Of a DNA stretch of 64,000 nt, positions 28,577-40,076 are shown in pieces. The translations under genes and the position numbers were made by a program. How positions within the stretch are numbered: the stretch's first letter is position 1; each line of letters begins with the position of its first letter. The notes beneath the pieces are model-generated. The model had not been told where the DNA came from. It saw only the letters and a program-made list of their open reading frames with translations, and made no database searches. The stretch is from positions 248,001 through 312,000 of the forward strand of contig JBMNLX010000005.1 of the NCBI GenBank assembly GCA_050953085.1. Direction: 5' to 3'. The stretch comes from UBA3946 sp002385755 (lineage in GTDB: Bacteria > Bacillota_I > Bacilli_A > ML615J-28 > CAG-698).

Positions 28577-28617
28577 CTAAGGAGAAAGGTTTAAATAACT
28601 TATTTCTTTGATATTCT

Positions 28618-28650
28618 CTCCACCCGTGTTCTATTTAGTTTTGAAAGACC
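28618..28650 (+). repeat. 3' arm of the 16S processing stem
   Basis: Pairs with 26994-27024 (for example TCTATTTAGTTTT with AAAACTAAATAGA). Confidence 0.75.
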
Positions 28651-28668
28651 TTGTCTTTTAATTTAATT

Positions 28669-28745
<77 letters not shown>

Positions 28746-28786
28746 TTTGTAGTCCTTTTGGAAAAACAAAATATAATAGATCTTTG

Positions 28787-28802
28787 AAAATTGAATAGTA
28801 CT
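28787..28802 (+). repeat. 5' arm of the 23S processing stem
   Basis: AAAATTGAATAGTACT is the exact reverse complement of 31702-31717 after 23S. Confidence 0.8.
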
Positions 28803-28824
28803 TGTCGCAAAGTAAAAAAAATAA

Positions 28825-31693
<2,869 letters not shown>

Positions 31694-31701
31694 ATTTAGC
31701 G

Positions 31702-31717
31702 AGTACTATTCAATTTT
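31702..31717 (+). repeat. 3' arm of the 23S processing stem
   Basis: AGTACTATTCAATTTT, 16 bp perfectly complementary to 28787-28802. Confidence 0.8.
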
Positions 31718-31726
31718 GAAAGAAAA

Positions 31727-31842
31727 GTTTGGTGTTGTTGGCGAAATGGATACACCTGTTCCCATCCCGAACACAGAAGTTAAGCATTTCAGCGCCGATG
31801 ATAGCTGGGCGCTTGCCCCGCAAAAGTAGGTCATCGCCAAGC
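31727..31842 (+). rRNA. rrf: 5S ribosomal RNA
   Basis: The conserved CCCATCCCGAACACAGAAGTTAAGC is broken here into CCCATCCCGAACACAGAAGT followed by TAAGC, and GCGCCGATGATAGCTGGG follows. Terminal helix TTTGGTG / CGCCAAG sets the ends to within a few bases. Confidence 0.95.
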
Positions 31843-31864
31843 TTTCTTTCTATTATATTTTTAC

Positions 31865-31940
31865 GGAGAATTAGCTCAGTTGGGAGAGCATCTGCCTTAC
31901 AAGCAGAGGGTCGGCGGTTCGAGCCCGTCATTCTCCACCA
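31865..31940 (+). tRNA. tRNA-Val(UAC)
   Basis: 76 nt, acceptor GGAGAAT/ATTCTCC, anticodon loop CTTACAA, encoded CCA. First tRNA of the cluster after 5S. Confidence 0.98.
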
Positions 31941-31949
31941 TTTTCGCTC

Positions 31950-32025
31950 GCCGGCTTAGCTCAACTGGTAGAGCAATTGACTTGTAATCAATAGGTTGCG
32001 GGTTCAAGTCCTGCAGCCGGCACCA
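31950..32025 (+). tRNA. tRNA-Thr(UGU)
   Basis: 76 nt, acceptor GCCGGCT/AGCCGGC, anticodon loop CTTGTAA, encoded CCA. Confidence 0.98.
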
Positions 32026-32035
32026 GAAAAAAGAC

Positions 32036-32111
32036 GTCTCCGTAGCTCAGGCGGTAGAGCAACTGACTTTTAATCAGTGGGTCGGACGTTCGAATCGTCT
32101 CGGGGACACCA
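32036..32111 (+). tRNA. tRNA-Lys(UUU)
   Basis: 76 nt, acceptor GTCTCCG/CGGGGAC, anticodon loop CTTTTAA, encoded CCA. Confidence 0.97.
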
Positions 32112-32114
32112 TAT

Positions 32115-32202
32115 GCCTGGGTGGCGGAATAGGTAGACGCGCAGGACTTAAAATCCTGTGGTATATTATACCGTGCGGGTTCGATTCCCGCCCTAGGCAC
32201 CA
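32115..32202 (+). tRNA. tRNA-Leu(UAA)
   Basis: 88 nt with a long class II variable arm, anticodon loop CTTAAAA, acceptor GCCTGGG/CCTAGGC, encoded CCA. Confidence 0.97.
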
Positions 32203-32217
32203 AGCGCGTATAGTAAC

Positions 32218-32293
32218 GGGTCCTTAGCTCAGCTGGGAGAGCGCCTGTTTTGCAAGCAGGAGGCCGACGGTTCGATTCCGTTAGGATCCACCA
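32218..32293 (+). tRNA. tRNA-Ala(UGC)
   Basis: 76 nt, acceptor GGGTCCT/AGGATCC with one G-U pair, anticodon loop TTTGCAA, encoded CCA. Confidence 0.97.
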
Positions 32294-32308
32294 TTTCTGA
32301 ATTTTCGT

Positions 32309-32385
<77 letters not shown>

Positions 32386-32390
32386 GTTGA

Positions 32391-32467
32391 GGACCCGTAG
32401 CTCAGTTGGTTAGAGCTACCGGCTCATAACCGGTTGGTCGCAGGTTCGAGTCCTGCCGGGTCCACCA
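32391..32467 (+). tRNA. tRNA-Ile2(CAU), lysidine type
   Basis: 77 nt, anticodon loop CTCATAA, acceptor GGACCCG/CGGGTCC. It resembles the Bacillus minor Ile tRNA, whose C34 is converted to lysidine by TilS to read AUA. The identity relies on that similarity. Confidence 0.85.
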
Positions 32468-32483
32468 GTTGATTTTGTCATAC

Positions 32484-32575
32484 GGAGGAATACCCAAGTC
32501 TGGCTGAAGGGATCGGTCTTGAAAACCGACAGGCGTTAATAGCGCGCGCGGGTTCAAATCCTGCTTCCTCCGCCA
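32484..32575 (+). tRNA. tRNA-Ser(UGA)
   Basis: 92 nt with a long variable arm, anticodon loop CTTGAAA, acceptor GGAGGAA/TTCCTCC, discriminator G, encoded CCA. Confidence 0.97.
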
Positions 32576-32603
32576 TTAAAAAATTAAATAAGTCAATTCA
32601 CAC

Positions 32604-32680
<77 letters not shown>

Positions 32681-32683
32681 TAC

Positions 32684-32759
32684 GGTCCCATAGTGTAGTG
32701 GTTAACATGCCAGTCTGTCACACTGGAGATCGCGGGTTCAAGTCCCGTTGGGACCGCCA
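32684..32759 (+). tRNA. tRNA-Asp(GUC)
   Basis: 76 nt, acceptor GGTCCCA/TGGGACC, anticodon loop CTGTCAC, discriminator G, encoded CCA. Confidence 0.97.
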
Positions 32760-32762
32760 TTT

Positions 32763-32834
32763 GGCTCGGTAGCTCAGTTGGTAGAGCAAAGGACTGAAAA
32801 TCCTTGTGTCGACGGTTCGATTCCGCCCCGAGAT
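32763..32834 (+). tRNA. tRNA-Phe(GAA), 3' end broken (probable pseudogene)
   Basis: The 5' acceptor GGCTCGG, D arm and anticodon arm (AAGGA CTGAAAA TCCTT) are normal. The T stem has an A-C mismatch (GACGG/CCGCC), and after CCGAG the expected CC, discriminator and CCA are replaced by ATGATT. Two acceptor pairs and the CCA are therefore lost exactly where the AT-rich island begins. The gene is probably non-functional, so another tRNA-Phe should exist elsewhere. Confidence 0.8.
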
Positions 32835-32959
32835 GATTCATTAGAATTATTAATAGACTAACAAATTTAAGAGTAAATAAAAGTAGATAATTTTTTAATA
32901 CCTCACCTGAGACTGCTTGTGGAGTTTTGTCAAATATAATAGATTTGATGGGAGATTAA

Positions 32960-33226
32960 GCACTAATAGAATTTAAGAGTGATAATGTTGAAGTATCTCA
33001 AGATGAGGGATTAGGATCAATAAGAAAAGCAATCGAAGAATTTAAAAATTTAGTGCATCAAGTAATAGCGCTACCAGACAACATACTTCGCTTTGAATTA
33101 AAGGATGGAAGCATTAAAAAATACGTATGGGAACATAAGCCTAGAAGTGAGGGCTGGACAGATGAAATGAAAGAACAAGCCAGACAACATACGTTAAAAA
33201 GATATAGAGGAGGGAGCGCTAAATGA
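32960..33226 (+). pseudogene. C-terminal fragment of a serine recombinase
   Basis: An open frame without a start codon, bounded upstream by an in-frame TAA near 32957, encodes about 88 residues ending VIALPDNILRFELKDG...IKKYVWEHKPRSEGWTDEMKEQARQ...KRYRGGSAK. This is the usual C-terminus of the first of two paired large serine recombinases. Its TGA overlaps the next ATG (ATGA), the normal arrangement of such pairs. The N-terminal catalytic part is missing. Confidence 0.7.
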
Positions 33227-35241
33227 CAAAAGTAACAGTAATTCCATCAACAATTGATCCATTAACTCAAATGCAAGTAAACAATAAAGAAAAGATTAAA
33301 GTTGCTGCATATGCGAGAGTATCAACAAGTTCTGATGAACAATACACTAGTTATGAAGCACAAGTTAATTATTATAAAGAGTATATTCAAGGCAGACTGG
33401 ATTGGGACTACGTTACAGTGTATGCTGACGAAGGTATAACTGGAACAAACACAAAGAGGAGAGTCAGCTTTAATAAAATGATTAAAGATGCGCTAGATGG
33501 AAAGATAAACTTAATTATCACTAAATCAATATCAAGATTTGCCCGCAACACATTAGATACTATTTCATATGTTAGAAAGCTAAAAGAAAAAGGTGTCGAG
33601 GTTTTCTTTGAAAAGGAAAATTTGTGGACACTTGATTCTAAAAGTGAACTAATACTTACAATAATGGCATCAATCGCACAAGAAGAATCAAGATCAATTA
33701 GTCAGAACGTTCAATGGGGGAAGCGTGTGGCATTTCAATCAGGTAAAGTATCATTTGCGTATAGTAATTTTCTGGGATATAAAAAAGTAGATGACAAAAT
33801 AGTTGTTGTTGAAAAAGAAGCAGAAATAGTTAAAAAAATATATAGTGATTTTTTAGTTAAAGGTAAAACACCTACTGGTATAGCAAAAGAACTAAAGCGT
33901 CTTGAAATTAAAACACCATCGGGTAAAAATAATAATTGGACTACAAATAATATTATCTCAATTTTGACTAATGAAAAATACAAGGGTGATGCCTTACTTC
34001 AAAAGACATTTACCGAGAACTACTTAGATCAAACCATAGTAAAAAATACAGGACAAGTTCCACAGTATTATGTAGAAAATAGTCATCCAGCAATTATAGA
34101 ACGTGATATATGGGAACTCGTACAAGTTGAAATGGAAAGAAGAGATAATCTTGGCGCTAAGTATTCGGCCGCAGATATCTTCTCATCAAAGCTGGTATGT
34201 TCAGATTGTGGTGGTTTCTATGGGAAAAAGAAATGGCACTCGAATACCGCTTATGAAAGGTTTGTTTATCAATGTAACAGCAAGTTCCAAAAAGGTAAAT
34301 GTAGATGTCAAACCCCACATTTAACAGAAGCTGAAATTAAAGAAAAGTTTATTGAGGCCTATAACTTAACAATGGAAGATAAGGAAAGAATCACTAACGA
34401 TTTAAAAGAAGTGATTAATTTATTAACTGATACTACAGAACTTGAAAAAGGAATAGAACTAATAAATGCAGAACTTTCTGTGTCATATGAATATTTAATT
34501 AGTAAGTTACACGATAAAAACTATACAGATATTAATGAGGTTAATAATTTATTAAATGGAGTGTATTCTACCGATACATTTTTTGATAGATTGCTTTCAT
34601 CAGCACAAAATTATCAAGGAATGCCAAATTATATAGGTTATTGGAAACATAATAAAGATTTGATTAGAAATACTGTTTATTATCCAGATATCCAAACAGC
34701 ATCAAACCAATTTCAAACGGCAAATGAACTTTATGAGGCCTTTATTAATGCAGGAATAGATATGAAAAACTCACAGAAAAGTTGGCTTAAATACTCAAAT
34801 ACTATTTTTAAAGGCATCAAATTTCTAAGTAAATTTAAATCACAAAAAGAATTTGAAGATGATGTTAAAAAATATGCAATCAATAACAAGCATGATTATA
34901 AAAAATATGTTATTGATAATTTAAGTGGTATTTTTGGTTTTGCTTTGGGCTGCGACTTTTTAAAGGAACAAGGCTTCCTTGATTATTCAAAACCGGATGT
35001 TCATATAAAAGCTGTTATTTCATTAAAACTAATTTTAGAATATAACTTTCCATATAAATCATTAAGCCTTTCTGACTATGATTATTTTGATGAAATTACT
35101 CAAATAGCAAAAGATAACAATAAAACACCATATCATATTGATAAACTTATATGGTTATGCTGTACTGGGAATATTCATTCACAGAACAAAGATTTTAAGT
35201 TTAAGAGAGAAGAATATTTAAACGCCATTTCAACATGGTAA
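33223..35241 (+). CDS. Large serine recombinase with an unusual C-terminal domain
   Basis: Residues 25 to about 165 are the resolvase catalytic domain, with the nucleophile Ser in AAYARVSTSSDEQ and the conserved ITKSISRFARNT and ASIAQEESRSISQNV motifs. A recombinase domain (GYKKVDDKIVVVEKEAEIVKKIY) and a zinc ribbon (CSDCGG, then CNSKFQKGKCRC) follow to about residue 390. Instead of a normal coiled-coil end, residues about 440-672 form a different domain including GIFGFALGCDFLKEQGFLD, KPDVHIKAV and a C-terminal KLIWLCCTGN. The GFAL...KPDVH layout resembles helix-hairpin-helix DNA glycosylase-type proteins (inference). AGGAGGGAGC precedes the ATG. It could be a gene fusion made by deletion. 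Confidence 0.88.
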   Translation: MTKVTVIPSTIDPLTQMQVNNKEKIKVAAYARVSTSSDEQYTSYEAQVNYYKEYIQGRLDWDYVTVYADEGITGTNTKRRVSFNKMIKDALDGKINLIITKSISRFARNTLDTISYVRKLKEKGVEVFFEKENLWTLDSKSELILTIMASIAQEESRSISQNVQWGKRVAFQSGKVSFAYSNFLGYKKVDDKIVVVEKEAEIVKKIYSDFLVKGKTPTGIAKELKRLEIKTPSGKNNNWTTNNIISILTNEKYKGDALLQKTFTENYLDQTIVKNTGQVPQYYVENSHPAIIERDIWELVQVEMERRDNLGAKYSAADIFSSKLVCSDCGGFYGKKKWHSNTAYERFVYQCNSKFQKGKCRCQTPHLTEAEIKEKFIEAYNLTMEDKERITNDLKEVINLLTDTTELEKGIELINAELSVSYEYLISKLHDKNYTDINEVNNLLNGVYSTDTFFDRLLSSAQNYQGMPNYIGYWKHNKDLIRNTVYYPDIQTASNQFQTANELYEAFINAGIDMKNSQKSWLKYSNTIFKGIKFLSKFKSQKEFEDDVKKYAINNKHDYKKYVIDNLSGIFGFALGCDFLKEQGFLDYSKPDVHIKAVISLKLILEYNFPYKSLSLSDYDYFDEITQIAKDNNKTPYHIDKLIWLCCTGNIHSQNKDFKFKREEYLNAISTW

Positions 35242-35281
35242 AACTTAGTAACTTACTAAAAACCTTGAAAGGGGAGATTGT

Positions 35282-36043
35282 TTGATAAATACATTTTTAA
35301 TAACATTATTATCTATAAGCCTTTTATTACTGTCTTATGGTAAGGTAAAGGTATACTATGTTTTTATTGTTAATTTCGTAAAAAATCTCAAGGAATCTAA
35401 AGAAAAATCGAATAACCCAATGAAATTAATCGAAACTGATGAGAACGATAAAACAGACATTACAGATGAAGTAAATAAAGGATTATTTCAAAAAATAAAG
35501 AGAGTAGTATTTAATATAATAAAAGTGCTATTACTGCTAATTGTTGCATCATTGCTATTTGCTGTGGCTATTGCCATATTTGGTGTTGTAACTTCAAAAG
35601 TATGGGTAACGATTTTATTAGCTATATATACCAATTTTGTTTATACTGCGAGCTTTTTGATAGCAATTAATTTATTATTCTTTTTAATAGGTTTAGGGAT
35701 TGACAAAAAAATGAAAATTGATGATAGGGTTACTAAAAGAGCACTAATAATGGACACAATGCAATTTTCAATGTTGTCATTATTACTCTACTTTGCTGCT
35801 TTTGGGTATCCAATTAATATTGTTGACATTGTGCAGGTCCCATTTCATTGGAATATCACTTTTAATAATTTAGCATCAATTCTTTTACCTACATTGTTTT
35901 TTTCATTAATAACTGTAAATATACTATCTATAGTTGTTAGAATGAAAAACATATTCACTAAAGACATAGATAAACAATGGATTATTAGGTTCCACCATGA
36001 CGAATTAAAAGAAGGAGCATTAGCTCTTTTTTTTATATCTTAA
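35282..36043 (+). CDS. Hypothetical membrane protein in the island
   Basis: A 253-residue protein not recognised as a family. It starts at TTG after GAAAGGGGAGATTG. Predicted helices: 2-22 (with INTFLITLLSISLLLLSYG), about 78-102, about 108-142, about 158-182 and about 195-222, separated by a charged cytoplasmic loop (residues 35-65). It shares the AT-rich codon use of the recombinase upstream, 40 bases away, so it belongs to the island. A hairpin terminator lies within its last codons. Confidence 0.65.
   Translation: MINTFLITLLSISLLLLSYGKVKVYYVFIVNFVKNLKESKEKSNNPMKLIETDENDKTDITDEVNKGLFQKIKRVVFNIIKVLLLLIVASLLFAVAIAIFGVVTSKVWVTILLAIYTNFVYTASFLIAINLLFFLIGLGIDKKMKIDDRVTKRALIMDTMQFSMLSLLLYFAAFGYPINIVDIVQVPFHWNITFNNLASILLPTLFFSLITVNILSIVVRMKNIFTKDIDKQWIIRFHHDELKEGALALFFIS
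36007..36034 (+). terminator. Terminator inside the end of the membrane protein gene
   Basis: GAGC-ATTA-GCTC extended by A/T pairs and followed by eight T residues. Confidence 0.65.
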
Positions 36044-36173
36044 TGATTAGCAAAAATCAAAGAAAACACATTCTCGCCAAGCCCCGCGGCTATTGCTTTT
36101 CCCCCGAAAATATAAACTGTCGCGCTTCGCATATTTTTACATAATACAAAAAATACCAAGGATATATTACGCC

Positions 36174-36202
36174 TTGTTTAGACGCCGCGTTTATGATAAA
36201 AT
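36174..36202 (+). promoter_or_regulatory. Promoter of the HAD phosphatase gene
   Basis: TTGTTT, a 17-base spacer and TAAAAT. Confidence 0.55.
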
Positions 36203-36222
36203 ATATCCAGCGGTGATGTATT

Positions 36223-37005
36223 GTGATTGATTTTAAAGATATTGAGTTATACCTTTTGGACATGGACGGAACCATATACATTGAAAATGAGTTGATTGAG
36301 AAAGCCGTAGACTTTATTGAGAAAATTATCGCCAGAAATAAGAAATACGTCTTTCTTTCCAATAACTCCTCAATAAACAAGAAAGATTATCTTAACAAAC
36401 TTGCCGATATGGGAATTCCATGCGAACCGGAAAATATATTTTCATCCGGCTTGGCGGCCGGTTTTTTTCTGTCTAGAAAACGGAAGGGGAAAAAGGTCTA
36501 TCTTGTCGGGACCGAGGCGCTTGCGGCGGAATTAAGCGAGTACGGCATCGTGACTACCGTTAATGACCCCGACATCGTGTTAGTTGGGTTTGATCGCGAA
36601 CTCACTTATCAAAAACTTGAAAAGGCATGCATGTTTTTAGATAACGGCGCCGAGTTTATCGCGACCAATCCCGACTTGCTTTATCCCGTTAAAAACGGAA
36701 GATACATTCCCGATTGCGGGAGCATTTGTCAAATGCTAACTGTCGCGACAGGTAAAAAACCTTTTTATATCGGGAAGCCAAACCGATACATAATCGATCT
36801 TTTAATCGAAAAGACCGGGACATCGCCCGAAAAAACAGTGTTGATCGGCGATCGTTTATACACCGATATCGCGGCGGGGATTAACGCCGGCATCGCGAGC
36901 GTTTTGGTGTTAAGCGGGGAAACCGATATGCAAATGTTAAGCGAGTCGCCCCATAAACCCGATATGGTCGCGCGCTCGGTCAAAGACTTAATAGAACTAT
37001 TATAA
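36223..37005 (+). CDS. HAD-superfamily phosphatase, NagD type
   Basis: A 260-residue cytoplasmic phosphatase. Motif I is LLDMDGTIY (nucleophile Asp), motif II FLSNNSS, the Lys is in GKPN, and motif IV is IGDRLYTDIAAGINAG. The cap domain between them (about residues 85-175) is of the C2 NagD/4-nitrophenylphosphatase type. The GTG start has GCGGTGAT upstream. It precedes secreted amidase-like genes; the substrate is unknown. Confidence 0.92.
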   Translation: MIDFKDIELYLLDMDGTIYIENELIEKAVDFIEKIIARNKKYVFLSNNSSINKKDYLNKLADMGIPCEPENIFSSGLAAGFFLSRKRKGKKVYLVGTEALAAELSEYGIVTTVNDPDIVLVGFDRELTYQKLEKACMFLDNGAEFIATNPDLLYPVKNGRYIPDCGSICQMLTVATGKKPFYIGKPNRYIIDLLIEKTGTSPEKTVLIGDRLYTDIAAGINAGIASVLVLSGETDMQMLSESPHKPDMVARSVKDLIELL

Positions 37006-37032
37006 AGAAGAAGAGAAGGAGAGGAATTTGAA

Positions 37033-38979
37033 GTGAGGCGCTTAAAGTTTTTCGCTTTATTGTTTTTTTTGCTTATGGCTTACGGATGCATTCGGGATGG
37101 AAAACCCGAATGGGCAATCAACGCCCAAATTGTTGAGTATACGATGAAAGTCGGCGATGAGGAGACGTTATACCTTGAGGTTCACCCTTATTATAAAACC
37201 CAAAACCTTATTATCGAATCCATGAACGAATCCGTTGTTGTTTTTGAAGACGGGATCATAAGAGCCGTCGGCGAGGGGAAAACAGAGATTAAGGTTTATC
37301 TTGAGGACTATCCCGATGAATGTTATATTGAAATATCGGTGATTGTCACAATAACTGATAAACAAATTCCGGAAACGGTATTGGAATGGATCAAAACGCA
37401 AATCGGAACGGAAGTTGACGAACCGAAGTTTTTCCCCACGTCACACCCGCAATACGCTGTTGAGATCGAATATGAATCACAAAATCCCGATGTTTTGAGC
37501 GATAACGGTCTTCCGTTTAAAAAGGAGTTCGATGTCGAGGCTAGCGTCAAGATCACGGTGCGATATAATGGATATGTCGCGACGGATGTTCATGACGTCG
37601 TGGTTGTCGGGTACGCGTTCAATTCCATTTATAATTATTTTTTCAATCAATTTCCGAGTTTTACGCGCAGAATATTAAATGACATAAACGTAAGAATGGA
37701 TACTATTTATAACGCGTATCCGGAAGCCGTTGTTACTTGGCATTCCACGGATGTTTCCGTATTCACGAACGCGGGTAAGTATATTCAACCGATTAACGAT
37801 AAACCTTTTCAAATCGTTCTTGTTGTCGCTTTTCCCGATCGGGGCTTGGAGCGGACTTATGTTGAAAATTACACGGCCGCCGGTTTAAGCGTATATGATC
37901 GGGCGGCGATCGTGCAAGAATGGCTGGAAGAGCTAAAAATCGTCCCCGCGATGATAGATACCGATTTGGAATTACCGCAAATCTATCAACAAGAGTTCAC
38001 GGTAACGCTCGAATGGAGTTCGGATAAACCCAAAATCATTTCCGATGACGGCCAAATCAGCCTTCCCAATAAAAACGAGTTGGTAACGTTAACCTGCAAG
38101 GTTATATCCGGACAGGAGAGCGCGATGATTCATTTCAAAACGGAAGTGGCCGGCAAGGGATACGAAGATAAGTGGGAAGAGATCGAAGCCTTCCTGGATG
38201 AGATATTTCTTGACAAGATTAAAACGCAAAGGTATACCATAGCCGGAGTGACGGCGTCATTTTATCGTTACAATTACGGTTACGTACCGTTTTACTTTAA
38301 CGAACGATCGGACGTTACTCAGGATTTGTTGCCGGCGGATCACGCTTTCCGCCCGTCTCCGTATCAATCGTACACGCGAAAATACGTCGTCATTCATGAC
38401 ACCGCGAACAACAACCCCGGCGCGGGCGTCGAGATGCATAGCCAATTTATCAAGAATCCCGATCGGACAGCGTCATCCTGGCATTACACGGTCGACGACG
38501 AATTAATATATCAGCATATTCCTGACATGGAAGTGGCCTGGCATGCCGGCGACGGCGAAGGCAACCGTTACGGGATCGGGATCGAGACCTGCATTAATCC
38601 CGAAGTCGACTACACGGTCGTCATGCAAAAAACCGCCAAGCTCACGGCGGAATTGCTGTATAAATACGGACTCACCCTAAAGGATATTCGCCAGCATTAC
38701 GACTTTACGAAAAAAGAATGTCCTCGCGTGATGCGCATAAACAAACGATGGGACGAATTCATCGATCTCGTGTCGATAGAATATTCGGGAATAAGCAAGT
38801 TTTCCGACGTTGAGTTTGTTTGGGAATCTTTAAGCAAGAATATTATGAATGACAAAGGGTACGTGTTTAATCATCCCGGCGTCGAAACTACCGTCACATA
38901 TAAGGTAAAAGTTACTTATAACAACGAAACGCGGGAATACACCCATACATCCGTGTTGTTGCCTCCCGCTTGGTCTTAA
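37033..38979 (+). CDS. Lipoprotein with Ig-like domains and an N-acetylmuramoyl-L-alanine amidase domain
   Basis: A 648-residue surface protein with signal peptide FFALLFFLLMAYGC (lipobox Cys 19). Three or four atypical Ig-like units follow (for example LEWSSDKPKIISDDGQISLPN near residue 335). Residues about 450-585 are an Amidase_2 zinc domain: KYVVIHDTANNNP (His ligand), WHYTVDD, AWHAGDGEGNRYGIGIETC and QHYDFTKKECPRVM, giving the H...H...K/C pattern of peptidoglycan amidases. It probably cuts the stem peptide from muramic acid at the wall. The GTG start follows AAGGAGAGG. Confidence 0.9.
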   Translation: MRRLKFFALLFFLLMAYGCIRDGKPEWAINAQIVEYTMKVGDEETLYLEVHPYYKTQNLIIESMNESVVVFEDGIIRAVGEGKTEIKVYLEDYPDECYIEISVIVTITDKQIPETVLEWIKTQIGTEVDEPKFFPTSHPQYAVEIEYESQNPDVLSDNGLPFKKEFDVEASVKITVRYNGYVATDVHDVVVVGYAFNSIYNYFFNQFPSFTRRILNDINVRMDTIYNAYPEAVVTWHSTDVSVFTNAGKYIQPINDKPFQIVLVVAFPDRGLERTYVENYTAAGLSVYDRAAIVQEWLEELKIVPAMIDTDLELPQIYQQEFTVTLEWSSDKPKIISDDGQISLPNKNELVTLTCKVISGQESAMIHFKTEVAGKGYEDKWEEIEAFLDEIFLDKIKTQRYTIAGVTASFYRYNYGYVPFYFNERSDVTQDLLPADHAFRPSPYQSYTRKYVVIHDTANNNPGAGVEMHSQFIKNPDRTASSWHYTVDDELIYQHIPDMEVAWHAGDGEGNRYGIGIETCINPEVDYTVVMQKTAKLTAELLYKYGLTLKDIRQHYDFTKKECPRVMRINKRWDEFIDLVSIEYSGISKFSDVEFVWESLSKNIMNDKGYVFNHPGVETTVTYKVKVTYNNETREYTHTSVLLPPAWS

Positions 38980-38989
38980 AATTCTATTT

Positions 38990-39013
38990 AGCTCCGCAAC
39001 GGAGCTTTTTTTA
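38990..39013 (+). terminator. Terminator after the amidase lipoprotein
   Basis: AGCTCCG-CAA-CGGAGCT followed by seven T residues. Confidence 0.92.
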
Positions 39014-39093
39014 TGGAAAAATTAATCTGCTGTTCCAAAATTGTTTGTTTTATGGTATAATAATTACTATATTATTGATAGGGGGACGGGAAG

Positions 39094-40026
39094 TTGGATA
39101 AAAGAAAAGTCGTTTTTATCTTACTGATTATTTCATTAAGCATTCTATACATTAACGCGGTAAAGGTTAAAATCAAGCCGGGATTGGAAACCGTGAAGGC
39201 AAGCGGTTTTGTTTCCGAAACGCGGGAAGAAGAACATTGGAAAGACATTGAAGATTTTCTCAATAAGATAACGGATAGGGAAATCGCGACCGGCGACTTC
39301 TATTTGTTTGGGGCGGAAAAGGGGTACGAAAAGGTTTTGGCTGCCAACAAAGGGTATTTGCCTTTATACCGTAACGAAGAACTAGAAATTGAAGATGGCG
39401 TCGTTCCGGCGTCAAATACCTTTATTAGGCCGGGAAGGAACCGCTATAAGACAAAATACATCGTCATCCACAACACTGGGATGGCCTCTCCCGTCATGAC
39501 GGCGGAACGGTTGAGCCGGTCGATTAATAATTCCACGCGGGAAGCGTCCTGGCATTTTACCGTCGACGATAACGAAATTTATCAGCAGTTGCGTCTTGAC
39601 GAAGTCGGGTGGCATGCCGGCGCCAAAGAGGGAAACGAATACGGCATCGGCATCGAGATATGCACGTATCAGGGCATTGATTTTAACGACGCAATAAGGC
39701 GCGCCGCCAAATTGACGGCGAAATTGTTAATAGATTATAATCTGGGCTTGGACGCCGTTAAACAACATTATGATTTTAGCGGCAAAAATTGCCCGCAAGT
39801 GCTGCGCGAGGCCGGCAGGTGGGAAGAGTTTTTGGAGCTTGTGGAAATAGAATACTTGGGTCAAAGCAAGTTTTCCGCGGTAAAGTTTGAATGGCGGTCC
39901 GAAAGCCCGGGGCAACTTGATAATAACGGGCGGGTTATCGGCAATGCCGACGCGGTTCGTTATCAAGCTGAAATAACTTACCGAGGCGAAACCCGTGTTT
40001 ATAAATTTACATCGCGAGTAAAATAA
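39094..40026 (+). CDS. Membrane-anchored N-acetylmuramoyl-L-alanine amidase
   Basis: A 310-residue paralogue of the preceding amidase. It has one N-terminal helix (VVFILLIISLSILYINAV) without a lipobox, so it is membrane-anchored or secreted. The amidase domain (about residues 125-245) has KYIVIHNTG, WHFTVDDNEIYQ, GWHAGAKEGNEYGIGIEIC and KQHYDFSGKNCPQVLR, and ends with a short Ig-like unit. It starts at TTG after GATAGGGGGACGGG. TATAAT at 39054 with a weak -35 may be its promoter. Confidence 0.9.
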   Translation: MDKRKVVFILLIISLSILYINAVKVKIKPGLETVKASGFVSETREEEHWKDIEDFLNKITDREIATGDFYLFGAEKGYEKVLAANKGYLPLYRNEELEIEDGVVPASNTFIRPGRNRYKTKYIVIHNTGMASPVMTAERLSRSINNSTREASWHFTVDDNEIYQQLRLDEVGWHAGAKEGNEYGIGIEICTYQGIDFNDAIRRAAKLTAKLLIDYNLGLDAVKQHYDFSGKNCPQVLREAGRWEEFLELVEIEYLGQSKFSAVKFEWRSESPGQLDNNGRVIGNADAVRYQAEITYRGETRVYKFTSRVK

Positions 40027-40076
40027 GCGAGTCCCGATTTGTATTCCATTATTAAAAGAAAAAACAGAGGTAGCAG

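Larger units (their letters stand above)
32831..36050. mobile_element. AT-rich serine-recombinase island (decayed)
   Basis: Base composition and codon use change sharply here: AAA, ATA and AGA codons dominate, unlike the GC-richer flanks. The left edge cuts tRNA-Phe; the right edge is near 36050. It contains the tail of one serine recombinase, a second recombinase with an unusual C-terminus, and a membrane protein. No matching att repeat of useful length was found at both ends (only ATGATT is shared), so the exact ends are not certain. The stretch 32835-32960 holds no gene. Confidence 0.65.

Noticed and set aside
32831..36050. An intact integrative element with attachment sites
   Set aside because: No direct repeat longer than six bases links the two edges, and one recombinase is truncated, so only a decayed island is claimed.
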